Source: Rhizobium oryzicola (GTDB taxonomy: Bacteria > Pseudomonadota > Alphaproteobacteria > Rhizobiales > Rhizobiaceae). From it: 64,000 bases of DNA. The position numbers were made by a program, and so were the translations under genes. The notes beneath the pieces are model-generated. The model had not been told where the DNA came from. It did no database searches and saw only the letters and a list, made by a program, of their open reading frames with translations. Positions 36,645 to 44,458 of this stretch are shown piece after piece. The stretch's first letter is position 1, and every line of letters begins with the position of its first letter. The DNA is taken from assembly GCF_030504645.1 (NCBI RefSeq), contig NZ_JAUKWQ010000011.1, forward strand, positions 62,001 to 126,000. Direction: 5' to 3'.

Positions 36645-37366
36645 CAGGGCAGGGCCTTGATGAAATCGACCGAATTGGAGACCGCGCCGAACACCCCGCC
36701 CTGCATCTTGATCATGTCGACGGCGGCGAGGTGGTTCTCGACCTTTGTCGCCGCGCAGCAGTCTTCCAGCAGCAGGCATTCATAGCCGCGATCATTGGCA
36801 TCACGCATGGTGGTATGCACGCAGACATCCGTCGTAACGCCGGTAAAGACGATGTTGCGGATGTTTTTCATGCGTAGCACCAGTTCGAAATCCGTGGCGA
36901 GGAAGGTGCCCTTGCCGGGCTTGTCGATGATGGCCTCGCCCGGTTCCGGCTGCAGTTCGGGAATGATTTCCCAGCCCGGCTCGCCACGCACCAGAATACG
37001 CCCGCACGGACCCTGATCGCCGATGCCGGCACCGATGCGCTGCGAGCGCCAGCGCTTGTTGGCGGGCAGATCGGATAGGTCAGGCTTGTGGCCCTCGCGG
37101 GTATGGATGATGGGGTACCCCTTGGCGCGCATGGCCGCCAAGACAGCCTGGATCGGCTCGATCGGCTTGCGGGTCAGGGAAATGTCGTAGCCCATGCTGT
37201 CGACATAGCCGCCCGGTGCGCAGAAATCCGTCTGCATATCGATGACGACAAGGGCGGTATTGTGCGGTCCCCAATTACCATCGAAGGGCCAGGGATAGGG
37301 ATCGGCGGCAAGCGTCGTGCCGCCGGGGATCAGGGCCTGTGCGATCCGTTCGTCGAGAGACGTCAT
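36644..37366 (-). CDS. biuH: Biuret amidohydrolase (isochorismatase-like family)
   Basis: A 240-residue cysteine hydrolase closely resembling rhizobial biuret hydrolase BiuH throughout, including DPYPWPFDGN, MQTDFCAPGGYVDSMGYD, HTREGHKPDLSDLPANKRW and RIGAGIGDQGPCGRI. The triad is D43, K149 and C182; its spacing (106 and 33 residues) agrees with the D-K-C triad I recall for the characterised rhizobial enzyme. It converts biuret to allophanate and ammonia in the cytoplasm. GAGG lies 6 bases before ATG 37366. It is translationally linked to the ring hydrolase. No allophanate hydrolase lies in the window, so that step must be encoded elsewhere. Confidence 0.93.
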   Translation of the reverse strand: MTSLDERIAQALIPGGTTLAADPYPWPFDGNWGPHNTALVVIDMQTDFCAPGGYVDSMGYDISLTRKPIEPIQAVLAAMRAKGYPIIHTREGHKPDLSDLPANKRWRSQRIGAGIGDQGPCGRILVRGEPGWEIIPELQPEPGEAIIDKPGKGTFLATDFELVLRMKNIRNIVFTGVTTDVCVHTTMRDANDRGYECLLLEDCCAATKVENHLAAVDMIKMQGGVFGAVSNSVDFIKALP

Positions 37367-37374
37367 GTGGTACC

Positions 37375-38307
37375 TCACTTGGTAATGGAAAGTTCGCCCG
37401 GGGCCTCACGGGCCGACACCTTCGACCGCGCCGAGGCGACCATGATGAACAGCGTGAGGATGTAAGGGGCGGCGTTGAAGAAGTAGTAGCCCTGGCTGAT
37501 GCCGACGGACTGCAGCGATGGCCCCAGCGCGCCGGCTGCACCGAAGAGGAGGGCGGCCAGAATGCAGCGCAGCGGCCCCCAGCGGGCGAAGATGACGAGC
37601 GCCACGGCCATCAAGCCCTGGCCGGAGGAAAGTCCCTGGTTCCAGGAGCCGGGATAATAGAGCGAGAGGAATGCTCCGCCGACGCCTGCCATGAAGCCGC
37701 CGACGGCGGTGGCAAGGAAGCGGACGAGATCGACTGACACACCCATGGCCTTGGCAGCAGGCGCGCTGTCCCCTGTCATCCGGACGATCAGGCCCCAGCG
37801 GGTGTTGCGGAAGGCCCACCACATGAAGACGGCGAGCGCTACGCCGACAAAGAACAGCGGGTTGACTTCCAGCGCCTGCGCCAGGCGATGGTCGCCCGTC
37901 CAGTCGCCGAGATGGATCGCTTCCAGGCGCGGCGCCTGCGGCTGTATGTAGGGCTTGCCGAAGAAGAAGGCGAGGCCGGTGCCGAAGCTCATGAAGGCGA
38001 TGCCGACGGCGATGTCGTTGACCTTGGGCAGCTTGCAGATGAAGCCGTGCAGGGCACCCAGCACCAGACCGGCGCAGCCGGCAAACAACACGCCCGCCCA
38101 AGGGCTGCCGGTCAGGAAGGAACCGGCATAGGCAATCATGGCACCGAGTACGAGGCTGCCTTCCAGGCCGAGATTGATACGCCCGGATTTCTCCGTCAGG
38201 CATTCGCCGAGTGCGACGAACATGAAGGGCGTGGAGACGCGGATCGCGCCGCCCAGCATGGCAATCAGTGCGGTCACGACCGCACCATCCTGTACGACAT
38301 CGATCAT
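37375..38307 (-). CDS. BMP-type ABC importer permease (NupQ/YufQ-like)
   Basis: A 310-residue multi-span permease of the branched-chain/nucleoside class with TEKSGRINLGLEGSLVLGAM near the N-terminus, KLPKVNDIAVGIAFMSFGTGLA and the conserved GDSAPAAKAMGVSVD loop that contacts the ATPase. It overlaps the preceding permease gene by 4 bases and ends 8 bases before the biuret hydrolase ATG. Confidence 0.92.
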   Translation of the reverse strand: MIDVVQDGAVVTALIAMLGGAIRVSTPFMFVALGECLTEKSGRINLGLEGSLVLGAMIAYAGSFLTGSPWAGVLFAGCAGLVLGALHGFICKLPKVNDIAVGIAFMSFGTGLAFFFGKPYIQPQAPRLEAIHLGDWTGDHRLAQALEVNPLFFVGVALAVFMWWAFRNTRWGLIVRMTGDSAPAAKAMGVSVDLVRFLATAVGGFMAGVGGAFLSLYYPGSWNQGLSSGQGLMAVALVIFARWGPLRCILAALLFGAAGALGPSLQSVGISQGYYFFNAAPYILTLFIMVASARSKVSAREAPGELSITK

Positions 38308-39413
38308 GTGCGGTCCTCCACGCGTTTCGGCTGCAGGAAGGGAATGCGGCCATAGAAGGTTTCGCTGGTCAAAAGCACCACGAAGATCAGCCCCTGCAGC
38401 ACCAGAACGGTCGCATCCGGCATGCCCATGCGCCGCTGGATCACGCCGCCGGCGGCATTCAGCGCACCGAACAGGATGGCGACCGGGATAACGGCGAGCG
38501 GCACTTGCCGCGCCAGGAAGGCGACGAGGATGCCGGTGAAGCCGTAGCCCGCCACCAGCGAGGCATTGGCCTGTCCATGCACGGCCGCCACTTCATAAAA
38601 GCCGGCAAGCCCTGCGCAGGCGCCGGCAATCATGGTGCAGATGACAATGAGCTTCCCGACCGGCAGTCCTTGCGCCAGCGCCGCCCGGGCATTGCCGCCG
38701 GTGACGCGGGCCGCGAAGCCGAAGGTGGTGCGCGTCATGAGGATATGCAGCACCACGGCCAGGATCAGACCCGCCGCCAGCCCCCAATGGACCTGCGTGC
38801 CGGGAATGGCGCCGATGCGATAGGCGTCGCCGATCGGCATGGTCGACGGTTTGTTGGCGGAAGCCGGATCGCGCAGGATGCCTTCCACGAAGAAGTTCAT
38901 GGTGGCGATCGCGATATAGGAGAGCAGCAGCGAGGAGATCGTCTCGTTGACACCGCGATAGTAGCGTAGCCAGCCGGCAAAGCCGATCCACAACCCGCCC
39001 GCCAGCATTGCCGCGATTGCCATGACCGGAAGTGTCAGAAACGCCGGTACGCCAGCCGAGACGAGCGGTATCGCGATCGCCGCGGCCGACAGTCCGCCGA
39101 GCACCAGCGCCCCTTCACCGCCGATCATGGTCAATCCGATGCGGGCAGGCACGGCAAAGGCCAATCCGGTCAGGATCAGCGGTGCCGCCCTTTGCAATGT
39201 GTTCTGGAAGGAGAAGCTGGAGCCAAAGCCGCCGGTCCAGATCAGGGTGAAGAAGGTGATCGGCGACTTGTCGAGCACCAGCAGGAAGATCGAAAAGATC
39301 AGGGCAGAGACGATCAGCGCCGCTACCGGAATGATGATGGCTTCCGCCAGCCGCAACGTCCCAACACTGGGCCTGCGCTTGATCTGGGCTATCGAAAGGG
39401 ACTGAACCGTCAT
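38304..39413 (-). CDS. BMP-type ABC importer permease (NupP/YufP-like)
   Basis: A 369-residue permease with about eight to ten helices, LTGLAFAVPARIGLTMIGGEGALVLGG, RGVNETISSLLLSYIAI and the ATPase-contact loop GGNARAALAQGLPVGK. ATG 39413 begins the protein-like MTVQSLSIAQIK; codons upstream run into the mosaic repeat. Its binding-protein gene lies upstream, beyond a 274-base gap containing that repeat. Confidence 0.92.
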   Translation of the reverse strand: MTVQSLSIAQIKRRPSVGTLRLAEAIIIPVAALIVSALIFSIFLLVLDKSPITFFTLIWTGGFGSSFSFQNTLQRAAPLILTGLAFAVPARIGLTMIGGEGALVLGGLSAAAIAIPLVSAGVPAFLTLPVMAIAAMLAGGLWIGFAGWLRYYRGVNETISSLLLSYIAIATMNFFVEGILRDPASANKPSTMPIGDAYRIGAIPGTQVHWGLAAGLILAVVLHILMTRTTFGFAARVTGGNARAALAQGLPVGKLIVICTMIAGACAGLAGFYEVAAVHGQANASLVAGYGFTGILVAFLARQVPLAVIPVAILFGALNAAGGVIQRRMGMPDATVLVLQGLIFVVLLTSETFYGRIPFLQPKRVEDRT

Positions 39414-39507
39414 GTCTGCCACTTGCGTTCTCCTCTCAACGGAGGACCGCCCAGCGTGATGGGCGAACCTGCTTTTCGGTGGGCGGCGGCGGTGCTTAGG
39501 CTCAAGA

Positions 39508-39652
39508 CCCCCTCTGGCCTGCCGGCCATCTCCCCACAAGGGGAGAGAAAACCAGTGGCACCGACCAGCCTGGACCTCACCCGATAATGTCTGGGGACGG
39601 CAGGGCGGCTGGGTTAGCCCCTCCCCCTTGTGGGGAGGGGTTGGGGAGGGGG
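39508..39652. repeat. RIME-like rhizobial intergenic mosaic element
   Basis: The left end carries CCCCCTCTGGCCTGCCGGCC then a palindrome CTCCCC-ACAA-GGGGAG (39531-39546 region). The right end has a long palindrome around CCCCTCCCC and GGGGAGGGG at about 39619-39640. This matches my memory of the RIME family of Rhizobium and Agrobacterium. It sits between the binding-protein gene and the first permease gene of one operon, so the transcript would fold strongly there. Confidence 0.7.
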
Positions 39653-39687
39653 CTTCTGCTGGCTACGACCGTCAGCGCAGAGCACGA

Positions 39688-40794
39688 TCACGTAATCGAG
39701 CCCTGAACGCCTTCCAGCAGCCAGTTCATGCCATCGAGATAGGGGTCGTAATTGTCGTAGGTCTTGTTGACGACGACATTGCCCTTGTTGTCCTTGAGTG
39801 TGCCCTTGTAGATCGGGTCGCCCTTCTTGAGGCCGGCAATCGCCGCGTCGGCGGCTTTCTTGGCGGCGTCGGAGGCACCGGCGCCGTAAGCCGTGTTCTG
39901 CAGCATGTCCTTGTCAAACCCGCCGACGAGGAAGTTCGGCAGCGTCTTGCCGGCCGCGATATCGGCGGCAAACGACTTGTAGATGGTTTCCCACTTGTAT
40001 TCGGCGCCGGTGATGAAGCCCTTTGGTGCCAGCGGCGCCTGGGATGCGTTGTGGCCAAGCGTCTTGACGCCGCGGCCTTCCGCCGTCTGGATCACCACCT
40101 TCGGGCTGTCCACGTGGCAGGTGATGACATCGCAGCCGGCATCGACCAGAGCGTTGGTCGCTTCGGCTTCACGAACCGGCAGCGACCAGTCACCCGTGAA
40201 GATCACGCGAACGGTTGCATCCGGCTTGACCGAGCGGGCGCCGAGCAGAACGGAATTGATGTTGGAGAGAACGGACGGAATGGGCTTTGCAGCCACGAAG
40301 CCGATCTTGCCTGATGGCGAGGAGAGGCCGGCGGCGACGCCGTTCACATAATGTGCCTGGTTGAGATAGGGGAAATAGGAGCCGGCATTCTTCGGATCCT
40401 TGTCCTTGCTCCAGAGTGGTGCCGCGTGGCGAAATTCCACCTTGGGATATTTCTTCGCCAGATCGACGACGAAGGGATTATAGTAGCCGAAGGAGGTCGC
40501 GAGAACGAGGTTCGCTCCGTCAAGGTTGATCATCGATTCCATCGACTTGGCGACGGCATCGGTTTCGGGTACGTTTTCTTCTTCGACAACGGTCACGGCG
40601 GAAACGCCCTTAAGAGCCTTGGCGGCGACGGCATGAGCCTGGTTCCAGCCGAAGTCGTCACGCGGGCCGACATAGACAATGCCGACGGTGACAGGCGATG
40701 CGGCTGTTGCGATGCGCATGGGCAACGCCGAGGCTGCGATACCGGCCAGGCCGGTCTTGATCAGCGAGCGGCGGGAGATTTCGAAACGTGACAT
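39688..40794 (-). CDS. BMP-family periplasmic binding protein (nucleobase/cyanurate-type ligand)
   Basis: A 368-residue BMP lipoprotein-family-like binding protein with a twin-arginine signal (SRRSLIK at 7-13, cleavage near ATAASPVTV). The mature part has the family segments VGPRDDFGWNQAHA, FGYYNPFVVDLAKKYPKVEF and VNGVAAGL. BMP proteins bind nucleosides, nucleobases and similar heterocycles. Export by the Tat route suggests folding before export. It is the first gene of the importer and catabolic operon. The likely ligand by context is cyanuric acid, barbiturate or a related ureide. Confidence 0.9.
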   Translation of the reverse strand: MSRFEISRRSLIKTGLAGIAASALPMRIATAASPVTVGIVYVGPRDDFGWNQAHAVAAKALKGVSAVTVVEEENVPETDAVAKSMESMINLDGANLVLATSFGYYNPFVVDLAKKYPKVEFRHAAPLWSKDKDPKNAGSYFPYLNQAHYVNGVAAGLSSPSGKIGFVAAKPIPSVLSNINSVLLGARSVKPDATVRVIFTGDWSLPVREAEATNALVDAGCDVITCHVDSPKVVIQTAEGRGVKTLGHNASQAPLAPKGFITGAEYKWETIYKSFAADIAAGKTLPNFLVGGFDKDMLQNTAYGAGASDAAKKAADAAIAGLKKGDPIYKGTLKDNKGNVVVNKTYDNYDPYLDGMNWLLEGVQGSIT

Positions 40795-41208
40795 GCTATG
40801 CTCCCCTTCTTGTTTGACCCGTGGATGGGCTTTCGAAGAAAGGAAAGCAAAGCGCGTGCCACGCGAGTTTTCCCCACTGGCGACCGTTAACCTCCTGAAA
40901 TTCTACAATCCGGCCGCAATAGGGACGAAACCAAAATGATCAATTATTAACCAATATTATTATTGTGAACTAAAAATAGCCATGCATGATACCATTGCAT
41001 ACAATCGCGTTACCGCGGATATGCCTGCTCAGGGCGTTGCTGAACACAGGAAACGCCACCATCCAGCGGTGTTCGATAGCTATGACAGCTACTAATTAGA
41101 AGGTCGTGATGAACGGCCGTCTTCCACCGGTTCCCTCAGAAAACCGCAGCCCGAAAGACCCGCGCAAGGCCTAGAAAACGGGTCTGTTGATCGGATGACG
41201 GCACGCGA
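40795..41208. other. Upstream region of the BMP importer operon, no gene recognised
   Basis: AT-rich sequence at 40915-40980 probably holds the minus-strand promoter for the binding-protein gene. A GntR-type palindrome lies at 40994-41005. The rest (41010-41208) shows no convincing reading frame or RNA structure. Confidence 0.4.
40994..41005. promoter_or_regulatory. Candidate GntR/FCD operator ATTGCATACAAT
   Basis: ATTG-N4-CAAT with an AT centre is nearly palindromic and resembles the TTGTATACAA-type sites of FCD regulators. It lies 200 bases upstream of the BMP binding-protein start. A second TGCA copy nearby (TGCATGATACCATTGCA) may extend it. Confidence 0.4.
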
Positions 41209-41319
41209 TCACAGGTATCCGGCGGTGGCGGCGAACAGGTTCGTTACCACGATCACAACCCCAAGCGCGGCGGCTGTCATTCTGCGCATTGATGTGTTTG
41301 CTGTAGACTGCAAATGCAT
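41209..41319 (-). CDS. Possible 36-residue membrane peptide (hypothetical)
   Basis: ATG 41319 opens 37 codons ending at TGA 41211-41209. The peptide contains MTAAALGVVIVVTNLFAATAG, better described as one hydrophobic span over residues 14-34. The ribosome site is weak. It lies downstream of the siderophore importer operon on the same strand, beyond a stem-loop. It could be a remnant or chance frame. Confidence 0.2.
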   Translation of the reverse strand: MHLQSTANTSMRRMTAAALGVVIVVTNLFAATAGYL

Positions 41320-41356
41320 GAGCAGCCGACTTTCTCTTACTGCGCGTTGGAATATT

Positions 41357-41394
41357 CCCCGTTGGCCAGATAATATTACGTCTGGCCGACGGGG
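41357..41394 (-). terminator. Strong stem-loop after siderophore importer operon
   Basis: Arms 41357-41370 and 41381-41394 pair over 14 positions with one G-U and a 10-base loop, 50 bases after the ATPase stop. There is no T-tract, so it may be a 3' end-protecting or Rho-assisted element. Confidence 0.55.
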
Positions 41395-41444
41395 CTAAGG
41401 CCGTGTCATTGTATTGCTTCGGTGAAAATTCGGCCCGTTTTTCG

Positions 41445-42197
41445 TTAGACACAACCGTCCACGATGATCACTGGCCGGCCCTGGCTGCAATCCTCAATGC
41501 GCGCGTCCACGCGGTAGATCGTCCGCAGCATGTCTGAGGTGATCACCTCGGCACTGGGACCCGAGGCGACCAGCCGTCCAGCGTGGATCACCATGGCCTG
41601 GCTGCAATAGCGCAGGGCGTGGTTCAGGTCGTGCAGCGCAATCAGCACAGCCATGTTTTCAGCGGCTGCCACGCGCTTCATGAAATCGAGTACCTCGATC
41701 TGGCGAAACAGGTCCAGCGCAGATGTCGGCTCGTCCATCAGCAACACTTCAGGCTTGCGCACGAGCGCCTGCGCGATGGCCACCAACTGCCGCTGGCCTC
41801 CCGATAGTGCGCCGAGGTCACGAAAGGCGAGATCGGTAATGCGGAGTGCCGAGAGGATACGGTCGATCTCCGACAGGTCGTTATCGGCAACGCGCCAGCC
41901 GGACCCCTGTTTGGCTGCAAGAAGAACGGATTCGTAAACGGTCAGCACCGCATTGGCGCCGGTATCCTGCGGCATGTAGCAGATGGGCCGATGGCCTTCA
42001 CGAACATCCTCCACCTGCACCACACCCGGCCCGGCCAGAAGCCCGGCAATGCGCTTGAAGAGCGTCGATTTGCCGGCGGCGTTGGGGCCGATCAGCGCCG
42101 TCAGTTCCCCGCCTTTCAGCCAATCAGTGCAGACGCCTTCGAAGACCTGCGTTCGGCCGTAGCGCGCGCCGATATCATTGAGCTTCAGGGCTACCAT
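41445..42197 (-). CDS. Iron-siderophore ABC importer ATPase (FepC/FecE type)
   Basis: A 250-residue ATPase with Walker A GPNAAGKS at 37-44, signature ALSGGQRQLVAIAQALVRKP, Walker B VLLMDEPTSALD and the H-loop ALHDLNHALRYC, all typical of siderophore/haem/B12 importers. It overlaps the permease gene by 7 bases. It is the last gene of the operon: binding protein A, binding protein B, permease, ATPase. Confidence 0.93.
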   Translation of the reverse strand: MVALKLNDIGARYGRTQVFEGVCTDWLKGGELTALIGPNAAGKSTLFKRIAGLLAGPGVVQVEDVREGHRPICYMPQDTGANAVLTVYESVLLAAKQGSGWRVADNDLSEIDRILSALRITDLAFRDLGALSGGQRQLVAIAQALVRKPEVLLMDEPTSALDLFRQIEVLDFMKRVAAAENMAVLIALHDLNHALRYCSQAMVIHAGRLVASGPSAEVITSDMLRTIYRVDARIEDCSQGRPVIIVDGCV

Positions 42198-43255
42198 GCG
42201 CGCCTCCGGTTGGTGAAGATAAGCGAGAAGAAGAAGGGTACACCGACCAAGGCGGTAATCACGCCGATCGGCAGGATTGCACCGGGGATCAGCATCTTCG
42301 AAACGACCGACGTGGCCGACAGGAGAAGGGCGCCACAGATCACCGAGCCGGGCAGGAAGAAGCGCTGGTCTTCGCCCACCACCATGCGGGCAATATGCGG
42401 GCCGACGAGCCCGATGAAGCCGATTGTGCCGACGAAGGATACGGGAATAGCCGCCAGAAGGCTGACCAGCAGCATGGTTTCAAGCCGAAGTGCGCGAACG
42501 TTGACGCCGAGGCTCGCCGCCTTGTCGTCACCGAGCCTAAGAGCCGTCAGCGCCCAGGCGCGGCGGGCAAACAGCGGTACGCAGAACACCAGAACCAGAG
42601 CCGTGACGGCAACCTTTGTCCAGGTGGCCTTGGTGAGGCTGCCCATGGTCCAGAACACGACAGCGGCGAGCGCCTGTTCCGACGCCAGATATTCGAGAAG
42701 CGAGAGCAGCGCGTTGAAGGTGAAGACCAGAGCGATCCCAAGTAATACAATGGTTTCGACGGTTACGCCGCGCAGTGTCGAGACGCCATAGATGAAGAGG
42801 GAAGCCGCCATCGCCATCAGAAAGGCATTGATGGGGATCATGAATTCGATCGCTGTCGGGAAGATCGCAACACCTGCCACGAGCGCCAGCGCCGCGCCAA
42901 AGCCTGCGGCTGCTGAAATGCCGAGCGTAAACGGGCTCGCCAGCGGGTTGGCAAGGATGGTCTGCATCTGCGCACCGGCGAGCGATAGGCAGGCGCCAAC
43001 GGTCACCGCCATTAGCGCTATCGGCATACGGATATCCCAGATCACCACGCGCAACTGGTTCGAAACCTGACCGGGCGTGAAGATGGCAGACAGAACCTGG
43101 CTCAGAGAATATCTGGCTGGACCGAGGCCGATATCGACAGCGACGCTAAAGGCGAGCGCGAAAGCCAATCCGCACAGGATCAGGATGCGGCGCGCGGTCA
43201 GCGCGCGGTAGCGACTGCTTCCCTCTACGGAAAGGTTGTCGGTGAGAGCAACCAT
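42191..43255 (-). CDS. FecCD-family siderophore importer permease
   Basis: A 354-residue permease of about ten helices. It has the FecCD signatures DIRMPIALMAVTVGACLSLAGAQMQTILANPLASPF in pieces (RMPIALMA, GACLSLAGAQMQ, NPLASPFTLG) and FIGLVGPHIARMVVGEDQR. It is a single permease gene, so the channel is a homodimer. ATG 43255 shares one base with the binding-protein stop (TGATG), which supports this start over longer frames. Confidence 0.93.
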   Translation of the reverse strand: MVALTDNLSVEGSSRYRALTARRILILCGLAFALAFSVAVDIGLGPARYSLSQVLSAIFTPGQVSNQLRVVIWDIRMPIALMAVTVGACLSLAGAQMQTILANPLASPFTLGISAAAGFGAALALVAGVAIFPTAIEFMIPINAFLMAMAASLFIYGVSTLRGVTVETIVLLGIALVFTFNALLSLLEYLASEQALAAVVFWTMGSLTKATWTKVAVTALVLVFCVPLFARRAWALTALRLGDDKAASLGVNVRALRLETMLLVSLLAAIPVSFVGTIGFIGLVGPHIARMVVGEDQRFFLPGSVICGALLLSATSVVSKMLIPGAILPIGVITALVGVPFFFSLIFTNRRRAW

Positions 43256-44391
43256 CAGTTCGATCCTTTGTCGAGCGAGACGAAATAGCCGGGCTTGTAT
43301 GTGACCGGCAGGAATTTCTCGTGGAAATCGCGGAAGGTCTTTTCCGGGTCGAGATCCGCAAACAGCTCCGGAAGGAACCACTTGGCGAACTGCTGGATCG
43401 GAATGAATTCGTACGGTGCGCCATAAAATTGATGCCAGACGGCATGCACCTGGCCTGTTTTCACCGCCTTCAATTCCGGGAACGGCACACGGGTCATCAG
43501 ATCCTTCAGGCGGCTGCGCGCTGCAGCCATGTCCGCGCCACGCCCGACGGCAACGAATTTGTTGATGTCGGATTCCGCGGCCCAGTTCGAACCGGTGACG
43601 ATTACCTGATCCGGGTCAGATACGACGAGTTGTTCGGGGTTTAGATCGCCGAACGTGGTCTTAATAATGCCGTCAGCAATGCTCTGGCCCCCGGCCATAT
43701 CCACCATGGCTCCGAAATTATAGGGGCCGAACGTTCGGCAGCATTTGTCCTCGCCGGAAATGCCGGGCGCACGTTCGATGAAGACCTTGGGCCGCTTCAG
43801 ATCCTTGGCGGCGGCAACACGGTCGGCCACCCGCGCGATCTCGGCCCGGCGATAGGAGATCAGTTCGTTCGCCTTCTCTTCGCCTCCGAAGATTTGTCCC
43901 AGAATCCTGATTGATTTCTCGGTATTCTTGTCCGGGTCTAGACGGAAGTCGAGATAAATGACCTGGATATTTGCGGCCTGCGCCTTGGCTTCAAACCCGC
44001 TTTCCTTTGCCACCTTCGCGGCCTCCAGGTTCAGCGTGATGACATCCGGCTTCAGCGTAATGGCCGTTTCAAGGTCGAAATCGCCTGAAGGAACGTAGCC
44101 AAACCGCGGAAGCTTCTCGATCGCCGGGAAGTGTTCGACATAGGCGGCGTAGCTGTCAGGATCCTTCTTCAGCAGGTCGTCACGCCAACCAACAATCGTA
44201 TCGAAAGTATGTTCGCCCTTGAGGGCCGCGATGACATGCACTTGGCGCGCTTCGCCGACAATGACCCGTTTGGCCGGTAGGTCGAGGTGAACCGTTCTGC
44301 CCGCCACATCAACCAGATCGGCGGAAAAGGCAGGGCTTGCCAGGCAAAGCATTGCTGCACCGAATGCCTGCGCCAGTTTATGAAATATCAT
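43255..44391 (-). CDS. Siderophore-type periplasmic binding protein A
   Basis: A 378-residue TroA/FhuD-fold binding protein with a signal peptide ending near PAFSADLVD. Segments are VDVAGRTVHLDLPAKRVIVGE, IVGWRDDLLKKD, FDLETAITLKPDVITLN and a vicinal cysteine pair in EDKCCRTFG. The C-terminal stretch VWHQFYGAPYEFIPIQQFAKW is shared with the neighbouring paralogue. ATG 44391 has an AGGA site 8 bases upstream. The ligand is probably a ferric or other metal chelate. The matching Cys-Cys pair in both proteins is unusual for this family. Confidence 0.9.
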   Translation of the reverse strand: MIFHKLAQAFGAAMLCLASPAFSADLVDVAGRTVHLDLPAKRVIVGEARQVHVIAALKGEHTFDTIVGWRDDLLKKDPDSYAAYVEHFPAIEKLPRFGYVPSGDFDLETAITLKPDVITLNLEAAKVAKESGFEAKAQAANIQVIYLDFRLDPDKNTEKSIRILGQIFGGEEKANELISYRRAEIARVADRVAAAKDLKRPKVFIERAPGISGEDKCCRTFGPYNFGAMVDMAGGQSIADGIIKTTFGDLNPEQLVVSDPDQVIVTGSNWAAESDINKFVAVGRGADMAAARSRLKDLMTRVPFPELKAVKTGQVHAVWHQFYGAPYEFIPIQQFAKWFLPELFADLDPEKTFRDFHEKFLPVTYKPGYFVSLDKGSN

Positions 44392-44458
44392 CTTCTTATC
44401 CTCACGACAGGAGGACGGCAGGAGCTTCCTGCCGCCCTCTTGGTCTTGAACTGTCAAA

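Noticed and set aside
37406..38353. A 315-codon minus-strand frame overlapping the BMP permease
   Set aside because: It is the +1 shadow of the permease gene, arginine- and proline-rich with no family features.
41209..41319. CbtB-like cobalt transporter fragment
   Set aside because: The hydrophobic span looked similar, but the histidine-rich ending of CbtB is missing and no cobalamin riboswitch was recognised.
41171..41452. A 93-codon minus-strand frame downstream of the siderophore ATPase
   Set aside because: It crosses the strong stem-loop at 41357-41394, overlaps the ATPase gene end, is polar and low complexity, and has no ribosome site.
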